A stretch of DNA of 64,000 bases from Tetracentron sinense (GCA_015143295.1 CM026565.1:10042041-10106040), one strand, 5' to 3'. Positions 12,539 to 25,924 are shown, numbered from the stretch's first letter. The notes: generated by a model from the sequence alone, not told the origin. Made by a program: numbers and translations.

Positions 12539-14723
12539 TGAAAGTATGCCACTTTTTAATTTTAGAAACACAGTTCTTGGGGGGCATACATCGAATCCCA
12601 AGATTTGACTAAGATTCTAATTGATTTTATTCAATGAAGGTTAGAATAACATTCACCTTTGCGACTTTGAAATTGTTAAGTCAAATCCACGTTAGAATAG
12701 TACTCGCAAAACTTCACAAGTGTCAAGTCTCCTGTCGATTCACACGAACCTTCTATTTCCTTTAAAGCTTTCTCTAATGGAAGCTAATGGCCCTTCCAAA
12801 TTTCCAGCTCTAGGAATCTTGAATAAAGATCCAATCTTTATTGATCAAGAACCTTTCTTGATGAACAAGATGAATTCTTGCTTTTCCTCAAGATCCAATC
12901 AAGAAGACAAAAGAAGAGAGAGATGGGTGTGACCGTACACCTCAAGGAGAGAGAGGGGAGGGCGTGAGGTTTTTTTAGGAGAGGAAGAGAAGAAAAAATT
13001 CTGGAGAATTATATATATTAAAGGGCTGGGCATCCAATCCTTTATATAAGTTCTCTCTTGGTTGCTTGAATTGTAATCCAATTATAATTCATTAACCTTA
13101 TCCTAATCCAATTAGGATTCCTCAATAGTTTCCTTTATTGATTATTCTCCTAATCCAATTAGGATTAATCTTAAAAGAAACCAACCTTATCCATTAGTAA
13201 CTAATCTTATCCTTATCCAATAAGGAATCTTGAATTAGTAACTAACTAATGGAATCCCTAACAATTAGGGAATCTTTAATTAGTAACTAACTAACTAACT
13301 AACCTTATCTAATAAGGATATTAGTTATTAGAAACTAATTAAAATAATAACAATTATTATTCCTCCTTGAAGTGGGCGTCCCACCCTAGGTGGGTCCCAT
13401 CCTACACGCCTAAAGGGTTTCCAAAACCCTCTTGGTCACTTGAATTATTCTTTTATAATAATTCTCAATGGGTCCTACCCATTTGGTTTTTTACATCTAA
13501 TGTGATTCCACCTTTTAGAGCTTCACTATACCATATAGTGATTACTTAGAGAAATTAATTAATTTAATTATAAATTAAATTAAATACTTTAAGAAGGTCC
13601 TTGTGTGTGGGATCTAAAGGGATCTTCTATTTCCGGTTGTGGGACCAAGTACTTCACCTTTTTGGTTGAAGCATTGTTACTAGGAAACACCTTTCCTAAA
13701 ACTCCATTAGGATCATAGAATGTTATCTAAGTCCCTGGACTTCCACCAATCACAATTAATGTCCATTAACACAATGTGATTAACCTCCAGAAATTAGAGA
13801 ATTGCTTGTAAGTACCATCTCACAATATATTTACAAATAAATCCTTCCACATTCCGATATCACATGTAAGCTTCCGGGATTGGAACAATTCCACTGTCTT
13901 AGTCCCTAACTTATGAATAGAACTCTTTCTCATGATTACTTTTCATTGAACTAAACCTCCAAAACACTTTTGAAGAAAACATTAGAAAAGAACTGAAATA
14001 TATATTTATATATACTTTTCCATATTAAAAATATCAACTTCGATAAAGACCATTTTACCGAAAAGCACCAGTACTGGATTTAACAGTTCTGTTCAACAAG
14101 TATCACCTTGATATCATTATCTCCAATTAAGGAGTTGTGGATTCCTTATTAAGTGTTTACACACTTCTCCAAACATAGTGTACATGACCCAACGTACCCG
14201 GAGTTAGTCCTGTGTATTGGACATTGCCGATTGGCACATCAAAGCCATATAGACAAATGTCTGAGAAAATGTTAACCTCTCAGGTCTAAGGACAATTTGT
14301 CAAATGGATAACCCTAATACAATCTGACAGTGTATTCCATAGGGTATCCACTAGTGACCCCGTTCAGTATTATGTACTTGCTACATATACTCACATGTTA
14401 GTCAAGAGTCACCACTCTCTGTGAATGAGATTCATCACACTATCTCATAGAACTACACATGTGCAAGCCATGATGAAGTACGGCGCCCAACCAGTACTCT
14501 AGAGGCTTCGAACAATATTAGGTTTACAAGGAACCGAAAAATCATATCTCCTCGCAACCTTTGCATGATTTTCCTACAATGTTACCTATGGAACTTTATG
14601 TCATCATCATATGAGACAGTAATTAATATAAATACCCTTTATAGTTGGTTGTGTGAATATGATGTTTGTCTAATCAACATAGAAAAGTCTCTTATTGGCT
14701 TTCGAGGGCATATATGTCCAACA
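12539..14723 (-). repeat. 3' LTR of the LARD-like element
   Basis: In minus orientation the LTR begins TGTTGGACATATATGCCC and ends CATACTTTCA. It carries a TATA-like box at 13039-13050 and many short words such as AATCCAATTAGGATT at 13100-13170. Small open readings here (for example 12720-12932) recur unchanged in the other LTR and are not genes. Confidence 0.93.
13039..13050 (-). promoter_or_regulatory. TATA-like box of the LARD LTR
   Basis: The minus strand reads CTTATATAAAGG. The same box is at 20626-20637 in the 5' LTR, the copy that would drive the element, and at 52823-52831 in the related copia LTR. Confidence 0.55.
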
Positions 14724-14742
14724 ATCTCCCACTTGCACTCTA
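14724..14742 (-). promoter_or_regulatory. Polypurine tract of the LARD-like element
   Basis: On the minus strand the sequence next to the 3' LTR reads GTGCAAGTGGGAGATTGT before TGTTGGAC. The purine-rich AAGTGGGAGA run is the typical plus-strand primer of copia-type elements. Confidence 0.7.
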
Positions 14743-17700
14743 AGCCAATTAGATGTAATGCCCATCTTCTCAGTGATGTTTCTCAAACACCAATTGAGAC
14801 ATAACTTAATATGTATGGGTCTGTCATGTCTGCTTTACCACAACTATTGTAGTGATGCAATAATACTTGCAACTCTTGCAAATTTATTATCAATAACCAT
14901 AGTCTTAAAAGACTAAACAAAAATGATACTGTCCAACAGTCATTTTTAGAAGTTAACATGCTTGTACTTTATCATTGTGCAATGCTCCGGACTAATCTGA
15001 TTAATATCTTATCACATCAACATGTGATGAATATCCGGTCTAGTACAAGTATATTTTCTCATGATATCATATATCTAAGAGACAGATTCCATCCCATAAT
15101 GGTAGAAACTCTTTTCTTGGAATCTTACTTGCACAAAAACATCATTGTTATTAGGAGAATAACAATATCATTTTCCTTTTGTCTCTAAACCATTTAGGAC
15201 TAAGAAAACATGATGTCAAAGTTTTTGTCCTTCATTGCATAATTGCTAGATCAAATCTAAGAGAAGAATAATATTGGTACTTCATTCACAATGAAAAGAA
15301 TATTATCTCTGCATAGAGCCAGGAAAGTAATTATGCTCCCACTAACCAATTTGCACACAAATGATACTTTCATTCTTAGATGAAAATCAAACATTTTGAT
15401 TACTTCATCAGAATAAAAGTTAGTCCATCTACAGATTCTGGGACCTGTGGGTTCTAGTGTACTATTTAGGTATAGTGAGAGTAGAGAGTTGATCTCTATC
15501 AATTCTCATAGTTATTGGTTTATTGGGCTTCCGCTTCTAGAACAATTCTAGATTCAATTTCTCTACTAGGAAACTTGTATTCCTGTTTACAAATATCTTT
15601 TGTTATCCAGGAATAGAGATTAAATGTCTCTAACGCGAATCCCAAGCTCATCTTCTATCAAATCATATCCAATATAATTCGATTTAACAACACCATCATG
15701 CTATGGTTTGTTATGAGAATTATCTGAGACAGATGTAATGAGAGTAAATTATGAAATTTCTATTAAGAGGTACTCTTCTCAATCATGGAAGACTTACCTA
15801 GCTGTTTATTTATTTCAATGCGGAATTCCTTGAACTTTTCAAAGAATGTGAAATAAAGTTAGCTATCTCTTAATGGAAGATTCATATAATTATGATCATC
15901 CAACTTTTGTCTCATTCCCAAGTAGAAGTTTTATCTACTCAGATTTCTCCTTCTCCTTAACAAACATGCAACTATTGCACTTATGCAAGATCATACCAAG
16001 CATTAGGAGCTAGAGGTTCCAACAATTAAGTTGGACTTGATGAGTATACAAACTGGACAATCCTTCCAAAGGTTTGTCTTGTATCTAATGACCAATTGCT
16101 TCACTATGAAGCACAATCCTTATACTTTCCTTTCTTCTTAGAAGAGCCTTTGTCCATATTACTATAATACATTTCCAATGGAAAATCTTGGATTTCTTTC
16201 CTTTGCATAAATGCTCGGGATTTGAAAATCCAATTCTTTTGAACATCTTTGCAAGTAGCATTGAACTCTTCAAAGGTTCTTAGCCATATGCAACATGTAG
16301 GATTTCAGACAATCTGACTTCCTACTTGTTCAACATAACCATATTAAAGGACTGCGGGAGTTTGTCGAAGATCATATCCTCTAATCCCATAAATTTATCT
16401 CAATTTATCTCAGCACCAAGAATTAGGATTTATGAATCCAATGATCTCTATCATATTCTTTGTGACTGGGTTTTCCTAGTCAACTTGGTGTCCACTTGTC
16501 CTTTTATATAGTAAGCTGCCTAGCAGCCCTATTGTATTCTGTAAACATCTCATATGAGATTTAACATCAGTAGTGAGAACTTGGGCAATTCTTTAGATAG
16601 TAAGCACAAACTTGAGATTTCTTTTCCATTTCAAACACTTTGAATTGGTCAAGAGATTCTCATTAAAGTCTTGGTAAGGTGGTTATAGAATGACATAAAA
16701 ATAAAACATACATCATAATATTTCACACATTATAATATCATTAGATCAGGGCTTTCGATCTTTGATGATATTACGCATCATTTAGTCAAATTTTATAGAC
16801 CCCTCAATCTATAAAATTAAGAAATATGCTACTTCATATTTCTGATGAGCATTGGGTGCCTTATAATACACATGCAATCTTCCATGCTAGGATAGTACCA
16901 CACATGCACTACAAGGTGGATAGTAACTATCCATCACTGAACATCTCATGCATAACTCCTTATGTTAATCAGTGATTCCCAATTTTCTTGTGACCTCCAA
17001 GGACAACATGACTGTCACTGTGTCAGCCGTCATGTTCCTTGGTTAAGTGAAACCCATTATTCTCGGTTGTCATATGATCAAGTAGGAATATGCCCCCATG
17101 CTAGTTGACACTCCCTATCAGGCCATACACATTCCTATCTACTATAGAAATAAAACACTAGGAGTTTAATTTAGACTGAATTATGTCCGATTCCTGTCAG
17201 AGAGACAAGACTCAGGCTAATTAATTCCTAGTCTTATTGATAATGGAAGGTCATAGGGCAACATTATCCCGTAGGATATATTAGCCCATTTAATTCACTT
17301 AATATTTTTCTTGAGGGAAAACAGAATATCATGAATAAATTATACATCTAATGCATATATCAAAAGCATTCACAATATTTATCATTGTATCACAAGTATA
17401 AAACAATATACAAATATCATCACATGATAATAAATCAAATTTCATTTAATTAGATCAAACTAATTCCAATGAACTCCCACTAGCCCTAGAAATCTTAATG
17501 GATCTAATCCAAGGGTACAAAGGTCATTTTTAACATCAGTGGGCTTTAAATGGTTCATTCATCCATATGATGGACCATTAGTCATACCAAGTACCATGGG
17601 CCCAGAATAACAATTATAAAGTGTCCATGTGCATCACTAAAGCCTATAAGTCAAAATGGACTATATTATCCTTTAATTCTCTACGAATTATTCTTAGCAC

Positions 17701-20110
17701 ATTAGGGTTCAACAACCTTAAGTCTTAAAGAATTTATGGAAGTCTTTAAACAACTCTCTAAGACCTCTACTAGGGTCTATAAGTGTCACTCAAGCACTTC
17801 CCATAATCGTGAATATTGTTAGCTCACATCTATGCCAATTAAGACATAATTATCTCATAATCATGCAAGTAACATATTCCACGTAAAAATTTCAACATGG
17901 ACTACATGAATCATGTCCAAAAGGGATATAATAATGTGTTTTATTTAAAGAAAAATCTTTTATATTTCAACAAAACACATATTGTGGGGTTTGATCCAAT
18001 CATCCAAAATTTGCACAAAAACGATAATCACATTATCACAAGGATTATAGACTTTTCTAAGCAACTAAAAGTTATAATAAATCATCACATGAAATACATA
18101 ATATAGCCGCACAATGGGTCAACATGATCATGCTATCTTAGAAATCCTACAACTACTCTTGTAGAACACCTTCTAAGATTTATTCTTCATGCGATTATCA
18201 TTATCTTCTATCTTCAATTCGATTTCTCCATAGAAAAATCAGCAACTCCTAATACTAAGATTACATCATATTCAAAATAAGAAACCTTGAGAAACCACCC
18301 AAAATAGGGTGCTCAAGGGGAGTATAACTCATAAGAAGAAAGAGAAGAGAATAGAGAGAGAAGAAGAAGGCATGATCATGGAACCCATCCACCATTCAAC
18401 AAGAATATTTATTAACAATTCATCAACTATGAATAATAACATGGCATGACAAATTACTTAGAAAGTCCATAACCTCAACAAGGGTTTTGTTAACCTTAGG
18501 GAAACTCTTTCCCATATGGTTAAGGTCTCTATTAATATTTAATAGAAATACCCTAGAGCAAAGAAAACAAGCATGACAAGAATGAATTCTTAGGATTTTT
18601 AGATCATCATTAAAAGAAAACAATTTTCCTTAATGCTTAGAAAATCATTAAGAGAAACAATTTCTCTAAAATTTAATTTAACCTTAGAATTCATCCTCAC
18701 ATTCCTCAATTGATAAACAAATAGAAAACACCATATTAAATTCGGCTAGTCTAGGGATCTAATCCCTTCTATATTATTTTGATCTAATAACTATTAAAAA
18801 ACCAAAATAAAAATCAGCAAATTGCTAATTTTTAATATCACTTTATATTGATTCAAAATCAATAATAGGTGAATTCAAAATTTTTCATAATGGCCAACTG
18901 CTTTAGGGATTATTTGATTTAACAATTAAATAAAATAATACTCTAAACACTAGTATTAAATGTCCATAAAATAATTGATCTCTATCAATTAAAATTTACA
19001 TGAGATAAAACTCTGTATCTCAACCAATGGCATTTATGTAATTACTTGATTAACTATTAATCAAATAAAAACTTATAAATACTATGCAGGCAGTCATTCT
19101 GAGCACATGTAATTGATCCAAATCAACTACAATCATTATGGTATTATTCCCATAAACTTTTTAGGGAACCATAAAAGATATCATAATTAACATTTAATTA
19201 AATGATAACCCGTGGACTCGAAGCAAATAATTAAACAATTTAATTAAATCTCAGCCCGTGCTCTCGAATCAAATAATTAAACTATTTAATTAATTGATAG
19301 CCCATTAAACGATTTAATAGCATCCCATGCTCTCAAATCAAATAATGAAATTTAGGAAAAATTTGAAAGCCTCTTGGAAAATTAATTTAGAAAACTCATT
19401 TTCCCGCTTTAGATTTTCGACTCAAGTTTTGACCCTCAAAACGATTGATTCTGGAAAAACTTTATTCATGAAAGTTGTAGATCTTTTCGACGGCTTCGAA
19501 ACGATGTACTGACGGACCTAAATCGGACTTACGGTCACAAAGTTATGACCAAAATACCAAAACTATATCGATTCTTCTAATCAAATACAAATCCGAAAAT
19601 CCATGAATCAATTTTAATCGAAATAAGCTTTAATCTCCAAGAAAACTTAAGCAAGGGTGTCTAACACCATGAGATTTATTAATTAACATTTAATAAATAA
19701 AATCTCATCTATTTATCCTAGCCAAAATATCAATGGGTATCTAAGTGGTATATATCAAAGGGAAAACTTGCCCGAGGCTCATAAGAATAAATTAAACAAT
19801 TTAATTTAATATAAAAAGGATCTCTGAATCCTTAAAGGGCTTTAACCAAATTTATATCTCTATATATCTATCCCTAATAGAATCAAGAGAGATTTTAAAA
19901 ATCATCCAAAAACTAAAATTAGTATCACACTAATTTCTAGGGGCTTGATTACTCCCTCAATAACTAGAGGAGGATCCCTTAAGCCTAATAATGATTATCC
20001 AATAATCAAGAATCTAGAAGATTGATTCATTAGGGCTACCAAAATTCATAGGGAAGATAATCTTGATATAAATCTTGATTAAACTCAAAAATCAAAGAGA
20101 AGCATAGCCC

Positions 20111-20124
20111 TGGCTCTGATACCA
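20111..20124 (-). promoter_or_regulatory. Primer binding site of the LARD-like element
   Basis: The minus strand reads TGGTATCAGAGCCA, complementary to the initiator Met tRNA 3' end, one base from the 5' LTR edge. This keeps the element competent for priming in trans. Confidence 0.88.
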
Positions 20125-20125
20125 A

Positions 20126-22310
20126 TGAAAGTATGCCACTTTTTAATTTTAGAAACACAGTTCTTGGGGGGCATACATCGAATCCCAAGATCTGACTAAG
20201 ATTCTAATTGATTTTATTCAATGAAGGTTAGAATAACATTCACCTTTGCGACTTTGAAATTGTTAAGTCAAATCCACGTTAGAATAGTACTCGCAAAACT
20301 TCACAAGTGTCAAGTCTCCTGTCGATTCACACGAACCTTCTATTTCCTTTAAAGCTTTCTCTAATGGAAGCTAATGGCCCTTCCAAATTTCCAGCTCTAG
20401 GAATCTTGAATAAAGATCCAATCTTTATTGATCAAGAACCTTTCTTGATGAACAAGATGAATTCTTGCTTTTCCTCAAGATCCAATCAAGAAGACAAAAG
20501 AAGAGAGAGATGGGTGTGACCGTACACCTCAAGGAGAGAGAGGGGAGGGCGTGAGGGTTTTTTAGGAGAGGAAGAGAAGAAAAAATTCTGGAGAATTATA
20601 TATATTAAAGGGCTGGACATCCAATCCTTTATATAAGTTCTCTCTTGGTTGCTTGAATTGTAATCCAATTATAATTCATTAACCTTATCCTAATCCAATT
20701 AGGATTCCTCAATAGTTTCCTTTATTGATTATTCTCCTAATCCAATTAGGATTAATCTTAAAAGAAACCAACCTTATCCATTAGTAACTAATCTTATCCT
20801 TATCCAATAAGGAATCTTGAATTAGTAACTAACTAATGGAATCCCTAACAATTAGGGAATCTTTAATTAGTAACTAACTAACTAACTAACCTTATCTAAT
20901 AAGGATATTAGTTATTAGAAACTAATTAAAATAATAACAATTATTATTCCTCCTTGAAGTGGGCGTCCCACCCTAGGTGGGTCCCATCCTACACGCCTAA
21001 AGGGTTTCCAAAACCCTCTTGGTCACTTGAATTATTCTTTTATAATAATTCTCAATGGGTCCTACCCATTTGGTTTTTCACATCTAATGTGATTCCACCT
21101 TTTAGAGCTTCACTATACCATATAGTGATTACTTAGAGAAATTAATTAATTTAATTATAAATTAAATTAAATACTTTAAGAAGGTCCTTGTGTGTGGGAT
21201 CTAAAGGGATCTCCTATTTCCGGTTGTGGGACCAAGTACTTCACCTTTTTGGTTGAAGCATTGTTACTAGGAAACACCTTTCCTAAAACTCCATTAGGAT
21301 CATAGAATGTTATCTAAGTCCCTGGACTTCCACCAATCACAATTAATGTCCATTAACACAATGTGATTAACCTCCAGAAATTAGAGAATTGCTTGTAAGT
21401 ACCATCTCACAATATATTTACAAATAAATCCTTCCACATTCCGATATCACATGTAAGCTTCCGGGATTGGAACAATTCCACTGTCTTAGTCCCTAACTTA
21501 TGAATAGAACTCGTTCTCATGATTACTTTTCATTGAACTAAACCTCCAAAACACTTTTGAAGAAAACATTAGAAAAGAACTGAAATATATATTTATATAT
21601 ACTTTTCCATATTAAAAATATCAACTTCGATAAAGACCATTTTACCGAAAAGCACCAGTACTGGATTTAACAGTTCAGTTCAACAAGTATCACCTTGATA
21701 TCATTATCTCCAATTAAGGAGTTGTGGATTCCTTATTGAGTGTTTACACACTTCTCCAAACATAGTGTACATGACCCAACGTACCCGGAGTTAGTCCTGT
21801 GTATTGGACATTGCCGATTGGCACATCAAAGCCATATAGACAAATGTCTGAGAAAATGTTAACCTCTCAGGTCTAAGGACAATTTGTCAAATGGATAACC
21901 CTAATACAATCTGACAGTGTATTCCATAGGGTATCCACTAGTGACCCCGTTCAGTATTATGTACTTGCTACATATACTCACATGTTAGTCAAGAGTCACC
22001 ACCATCTGTGAATGAGATTCATCACACTATCTCATAGAACTACACATGTGCAAGCCATGATGAAGTACGGCGCCCAACCAGTACTCTAGAGGCTTCGAAC
22101 AATATTAGGTTTACAAGGAACCGGAAAATCATATCTCCTCGCAACCTTTGCATGATTTTCCTACAATGTTACCTATGGAACTTTATGTCATCATCATATG
22201 AGACAGTAATTAATATAAATACCCTTTATAGTTGGTTGTGTGAATATGATGTTTGTCTAATCAACATAGAAAAGTCTCTTATTGGCTTTCGAGGGCATAT
22301 ATGTCCAACA
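20126..22310 (-). repeat. 5' LTR of the LARD-like element
   Basis: It has the same length and ends as 12539-14723. Visible differences include T/C near 12606 versus its counterpart, a G/A in GGGCTGGGCAT versus GGGCTGGACAT, and a T/G in the CTCTTTCTC versus CTCGTTCTC run. The small number of changes indicates youth. Confidence 0.93.
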
Positions 22311-22744
22311 GAGCAGACCAATTGGAATTAACTGCAGTAATTAATGCATATTTAATTTGGATATTAAATGTCAATTGCTTTTGTAAACTGCTGCATGCTT
22401 ATTGTATTCACTTGTTGAGCTGTTAGCTCACTCTTGCCATTATTGAAATTTTCAGGAGACACCTAAAGAGGTTAGGGAGTCGGGAGGACAGAGTTAATTG
22501 TTAAGACTTTGTTGACTTTTAGTTGAACATTTATCTGAGATAGAGTGAACTGTATTGAGGTTTAATTAATTTTCTTTAACTCTTTCACTCTTTGTAGTTT
22601 GTTTAAACTTCAGTTTCTTGATAATATATCTAAATGGTATTTATTAGGAATAAATTCCATTGTTGTTGGGGTTTGTCCCCGGATCGCGCCGTGGGATTTA
22701 CACAAATATGAGATATATTATGTGTAGGATCATGGGGCATGACA

Positions 22745-23072
22745 AGTCAACTCATTCATCGGTACATCGGAGCACCCTAAAAGTCTTCTCCAACTACATG
22801 ATTGATGCCTCTGCGACCATAGGGTCAGTCGTCCCGTAGAAGGTGGGAGGCCGAAGTCTCCTGAATGCCTCAAGCCCCGTAGTATGGTGTGCAAGATCAG
22901 GTACAAGTGCAGCGGCTGGAGGAGTAGCTGGTTGCCTGGCTACGAGCAAAGCCAAGGTCTCTACTATAGATGCAAAGGCCTGAGCGAAGTCGGGTTGCTC
23001 ATCACCCAATGGAGGAGGAGATGCGCCATTAATCCTAGTATGGTATCCGTGACCCTAATTGCCACGTCTCAT
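22745..23072 (-). pseudogene. Ty3-gypsy gag, N-terminal piece (base element)
   Basis: This is the start of the broken minus-strand gag. The ATG is at 23072-23070 and reads MRRGN followed by a stop, where relatives have an arginine. It continues with ALLVARQPATPPAAALVP and LEAFRRLRPPTFYGTTDPMV, matching the gag at 37790 and 46999. The piece ends at 22745 in the AGTCA duplication and resumes at 9498. At least two in-frame stops are visible. Confidence 0.82.
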
Positions 23073-23400
23073 GATTTAATCTTGAGAACACTAGCAAAGC
23101 ATGAGTTTAACTAGGAAATCAACTTCATTTCAGTCACAATTTCAACCATCACCTAATGCTTAGAAGGTATATAATAATACATCGAGGTATACATTGCAAT
23201 AGTGTAAGCATTCAACTGATGTTTCCTAGCGTAAGACACTAAGTTTGGTTGAAATGTCAACCGGTTATTGACTAAGACTAAGGGTTAGTCTATAATTGGA
23301 ATACGACTCCCTAAACGGACCTAATGTCTTGGCTCGATCATGGTATTAGACCTGAAGTAATCCTAGAGAACCTAATACCTAGGCTCTCTGATACCAACTC
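23073..23400 (-). other. Gypsy untranslated leader with primer site
   Basis: This is non-coding sequence between gag and the 5' LTR of the base gypsy element. The primer site is at 23386-23396, where the minus strand reads TGGTATCAGAG, four bases from the LTR at 23401. The same site (TGGTATCAGAGCC) occurs at 37418-37430 in the plus-strand element. Confidence 0.75.
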
Positions 23401-23989
23401 TGTCGCGACCCAAAATCCCCCTTAAAAGTTAAGTGAGACTTTGGCCCGTGACTTAACATATCATATCAAACCATCCTGCATAAAATACACAAGGCAACTA
23501 TAGCGAAAACGTAAACTGAAAATTTCTTCTATATATACCGTATTCCAAGTTTATACAAATACTAAAATGTAAAATGACATACTTACACAAACCAAGACTT
23601 AAGTCACATGACTCTAGTCTAAAAAAATCCCCAAAATAGAATCCCCAAAATACATGGTCACCCCCTCTCATAACTTAATCAATAGAAATCTGGGTAGGGC
23701 CACCTATCAAGATCCCTTCCTGCCTCAGGGTGATCCATAACAGGCAGCGCTCCTCTATGTATCCCTCCTCAACTCATGGTTCTGGAGGGCATATGTCAAA
23801 TATACCTGCCGACATCAAAATGTATGACTGAGCATGAAATACTCAGCGTATACAAGCTACTAGCTAACAATGTCATAACGCTGATAATATCATGCGGGTA
23901 CTTAAAGGATAACAATTCATAATTCATGCATTAAACCGAATGTAGATCACACTTTGAAACATAACTTAAAAGTGTGTAGCTTTTAAAAC
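23401..23989 (-). repeat. Partial 5' LTR of the base gypsy element
   Basis: It starts TGTCGCGACCCAAAATCCCC directly after the leader and primer site and aligns with the first part of solo LTR 1 (6891-9258). It is cut at 23989 by another LTR; the preceding bases are AAAAC. I could not find the rest of this LTR on the far side, so the break was followed by loss of sequence. Confidence 0.75.
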
Positions 23990-25924
23990 TGTCACGCCCC
24001 AAAATACCCCCTAGGAGTTAAGGGATACTTTAGAGGTGACTATTCTTACCTGCCAAACCATCCTGTAATAAACAAGGCTAACATAATACAATAAAGACAA
24101 TAATCAGAGTGCGGAAGCATGAACTAACTTTTTCTTTTCTATATAAGGTGGTCTGTATTCCAAGTTAACATATTTATAACATATCAAGTCAAAGATGGAC
24201 ATGCCCACCTATCAAAATATCAAAATACAAAAGAGAGAGTCTCGCTGTCACTCCTCTCAACAGTAATCTAAATATGGCCACATGTCGTGATCTCTATCCT
24301 CCTACGACTGCATCGGGATAGGTGGTTCTCTCTCCTCTACGTACTCTTCCTCAACCCAAGGCTCAGGGTTGAGGGCATCCTCGATACCTGCCGACATAAA
24401 AGTACGGTTGAGCATGGAATACTCAGCGAGTACAAGCTACTAGCTAACCATGGCAATAACAATCACACTATGCAACAAGATATAATTCATCACTTCAACT
24501 TAAAGCAAGGATAATAATATATGACAAATAGCTTTGAAAGTAAAGTAATATGATAATCTTGACATGCTTGAATGAATGCAAAAACTCCGGTAAAATTCGT
24601 ACTTGAAAAGTCATGTTTTATACTTGAAAATAACATTTCGTGTTCTTTTCAAAACTTGCTTGTTGTGTTTGAAAACTTGTTTCTTGTCTTGGTCTTGTTC
24701 GTGAGAATCATGCATGTTTGTCTTGTCTTGCTTGGAATCACTTGTCTTACTTGTTCTTGTCTTGTTCTTGCTTGTATACTTGTGAGCCAGAGGTTAGTGC
24801 CCTTGAAGCGACTTGTGAGTCGGGAATGTAAATTCCCTTCAGCGAAATATATATATAGAAAATGGTACACCAACCTCCTTGTCTTGTTTTCTTGTGAGCT
24901 AGGTATGATATATCTTGTGATATGCCCTACCCTTGATATTCATGCTTGTTTAACTTGTGAGCCAGGTATGACATATCCTAGGGATATGCCTTACCCTTGA
25001 CCGGCCCAATGTTCGGCTTTATCGACTTGCTTGTTTAACTTGTGAGCCAGGTATGACATATCCTAGGGATATGCCCTACCCTTGACCGGCTCGATGTCCG
25101 GCTTTATCAACTTGCTTGTTCGTGAATCACATCCTTGTTCTTGTTGTTTTCTTACATACATATACTTGGAAACCCGGTTCATGCATGCATGCGTGCTCGT
25201 GGGTGAGATTCGTGGGCATAATAATGACAAGGAAGGATTGAGGATAATACATGGCATTTGAACAATTTTAGGCACATGATAGGCATTGGAAAATTCATAT
25301 AGCATAGCATTGTTTTTACTAACATTTGGGAAAAAGTGCATAGTCCATATCTCATAGCTTTTTTTCCACATTTTGCACATAAATTATATCAAACATCTTG
25401 CATGCAATACTTGTTCAACCCTATATTCATGTTCCTTAATCTTAGGCTTTTAACTCATTCATGCATTTTCTCAAAAATGTGGCATTCAATATCTTTTTAT
25501 ATTTGTTCATTTCATATTTTCTCATTCACACAATTCATCAAACACATGGGTGTATTCATTATGTGTACCAAGCCTTTCCACCATTTTCATCACACAACAT
25601 CCATCCCTACTTAGTTTGTCTTGCACTATTCAAAGAATCAAAGTATTGAGGTAAGAATAGGATACTCATTATCAACCATAACCCATTTCAAAAGAAGACC
25701 TAGGTTACTACTAAGTTAGTTAGTAAGGGTGTACTAACTTCAAAGATCAAAGCTTGATCTTGAAGAAATCCCATGATTTTGGAATCCCACTTGGTGTAGA
25801 AGATCCACTTGAACAAATGTTCAAAGCTTGAAGTGGGGAAGGATCCACAACTTGAAGAAAGGATGAACTCTTGCTTGAGTGAGGATGATCCAAGCTTGAT
25901 CTTGGGTTCTTCTTCCTCCAATCC
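23990..25924 (-). repeat. Truncated LTR C
   Basis: An LTR in minus orientation beginning TGTCACGCCCCAAAATACCC. It covers the U5/R side and the transcribed region but stops at 25924, where a plus-oriented LTR begins. A degenerate tandem array occupies about 24780-25110, with repeated TATGACATATCCTAGGGATA segments. No TG...CA partner end and no second AAAAC duplication were found, so it is truncated. The open readings inside it, up to 142 codons at 24572-25000, have no domain and overlap the array. Confidence 0.75.

Larger units (their letters stand above)
14724..20125 (-). other. Non-coding interior of the LARD-like element
   Basis: About 5.4 kb of AT-rich sequence with no long open reading on either strand. 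The few stretches above 60 codons lack domains or homology to each other. Weak cysteine- and lysine-rich pieces on the minus strand around 15900-16270 could be relics of a copia gag/protease region, but stops break them repeatedly. A purine-rich tract lies at 18336-18375. Words such as AATTAAACAATTTAATTAAA recur at 19200-19330. I see no protein gene here. Confidence 0.75.
12539..22310 (-). mobile_element. Complete non-autonomous LTR retrotransposon (LARD-like), TSD GAGCA
   Basis: A 9,772-bp element with two LTRs of exactly 2,185 bp (12539-14723 and 20126-22310) around a 5,402-bp interior. GAGCA flanks it at 12534-12538 and 22311-22315. In minus orientation the order is 5' LTR, primer site next to the LTR, interior without gag or pol, purine tract, 3' LTR. 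The LTR pair differs at only about a dozen positions by eye, so the insertion is recent. Size and lack of coding capacity fit the class called LARDs, which rely on proteins from relatives. A likely autonomous relative is at 50315-53322, whose 3' LTR is homologous. This is the deepest clear nesting level in the window. Confidence 0.93.
9499..22744 (+). mobile_element. Interrupted solo LTR B, TSD AGTCA
   Basis: An LTR of about 1,623 bp spread over 13 kb by later insertions. Its parts are 9499-9501, 11348-12538 and 22316-22744. The start is TGTAGTGTGACC, formed when the insertion at 9502 and its CATGT duplicate are removed. The end is GGGGCATGACA at 22744. AGTCA flanks it at 9494-9498 and 22745-22749. 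Removing it rejoins the gag reading on the minus strand at the conserved D-W-A codons. The plus orientation is inferred from its GCATGACA end, which resembles the 3' ends of other plus-oriented LTRs here. No internal region remains. It contains a repeated CGGGACTTCTCAGT near 12377 and 12427. Confidence 0.85.

Noticed and set aside
12720..13549. Small open readings repeated at 20307-21136
   Set aside because: They are parts of the two LTRs of the LARD-like element and match because the LTRs match.
24572..25000. Open reading of 142 codons
   Set aside because: It lies in LTR C over a degenerate array, is rich in hydrophobic repeats, and has an overlapping reading on the other strand. No homology is seen.
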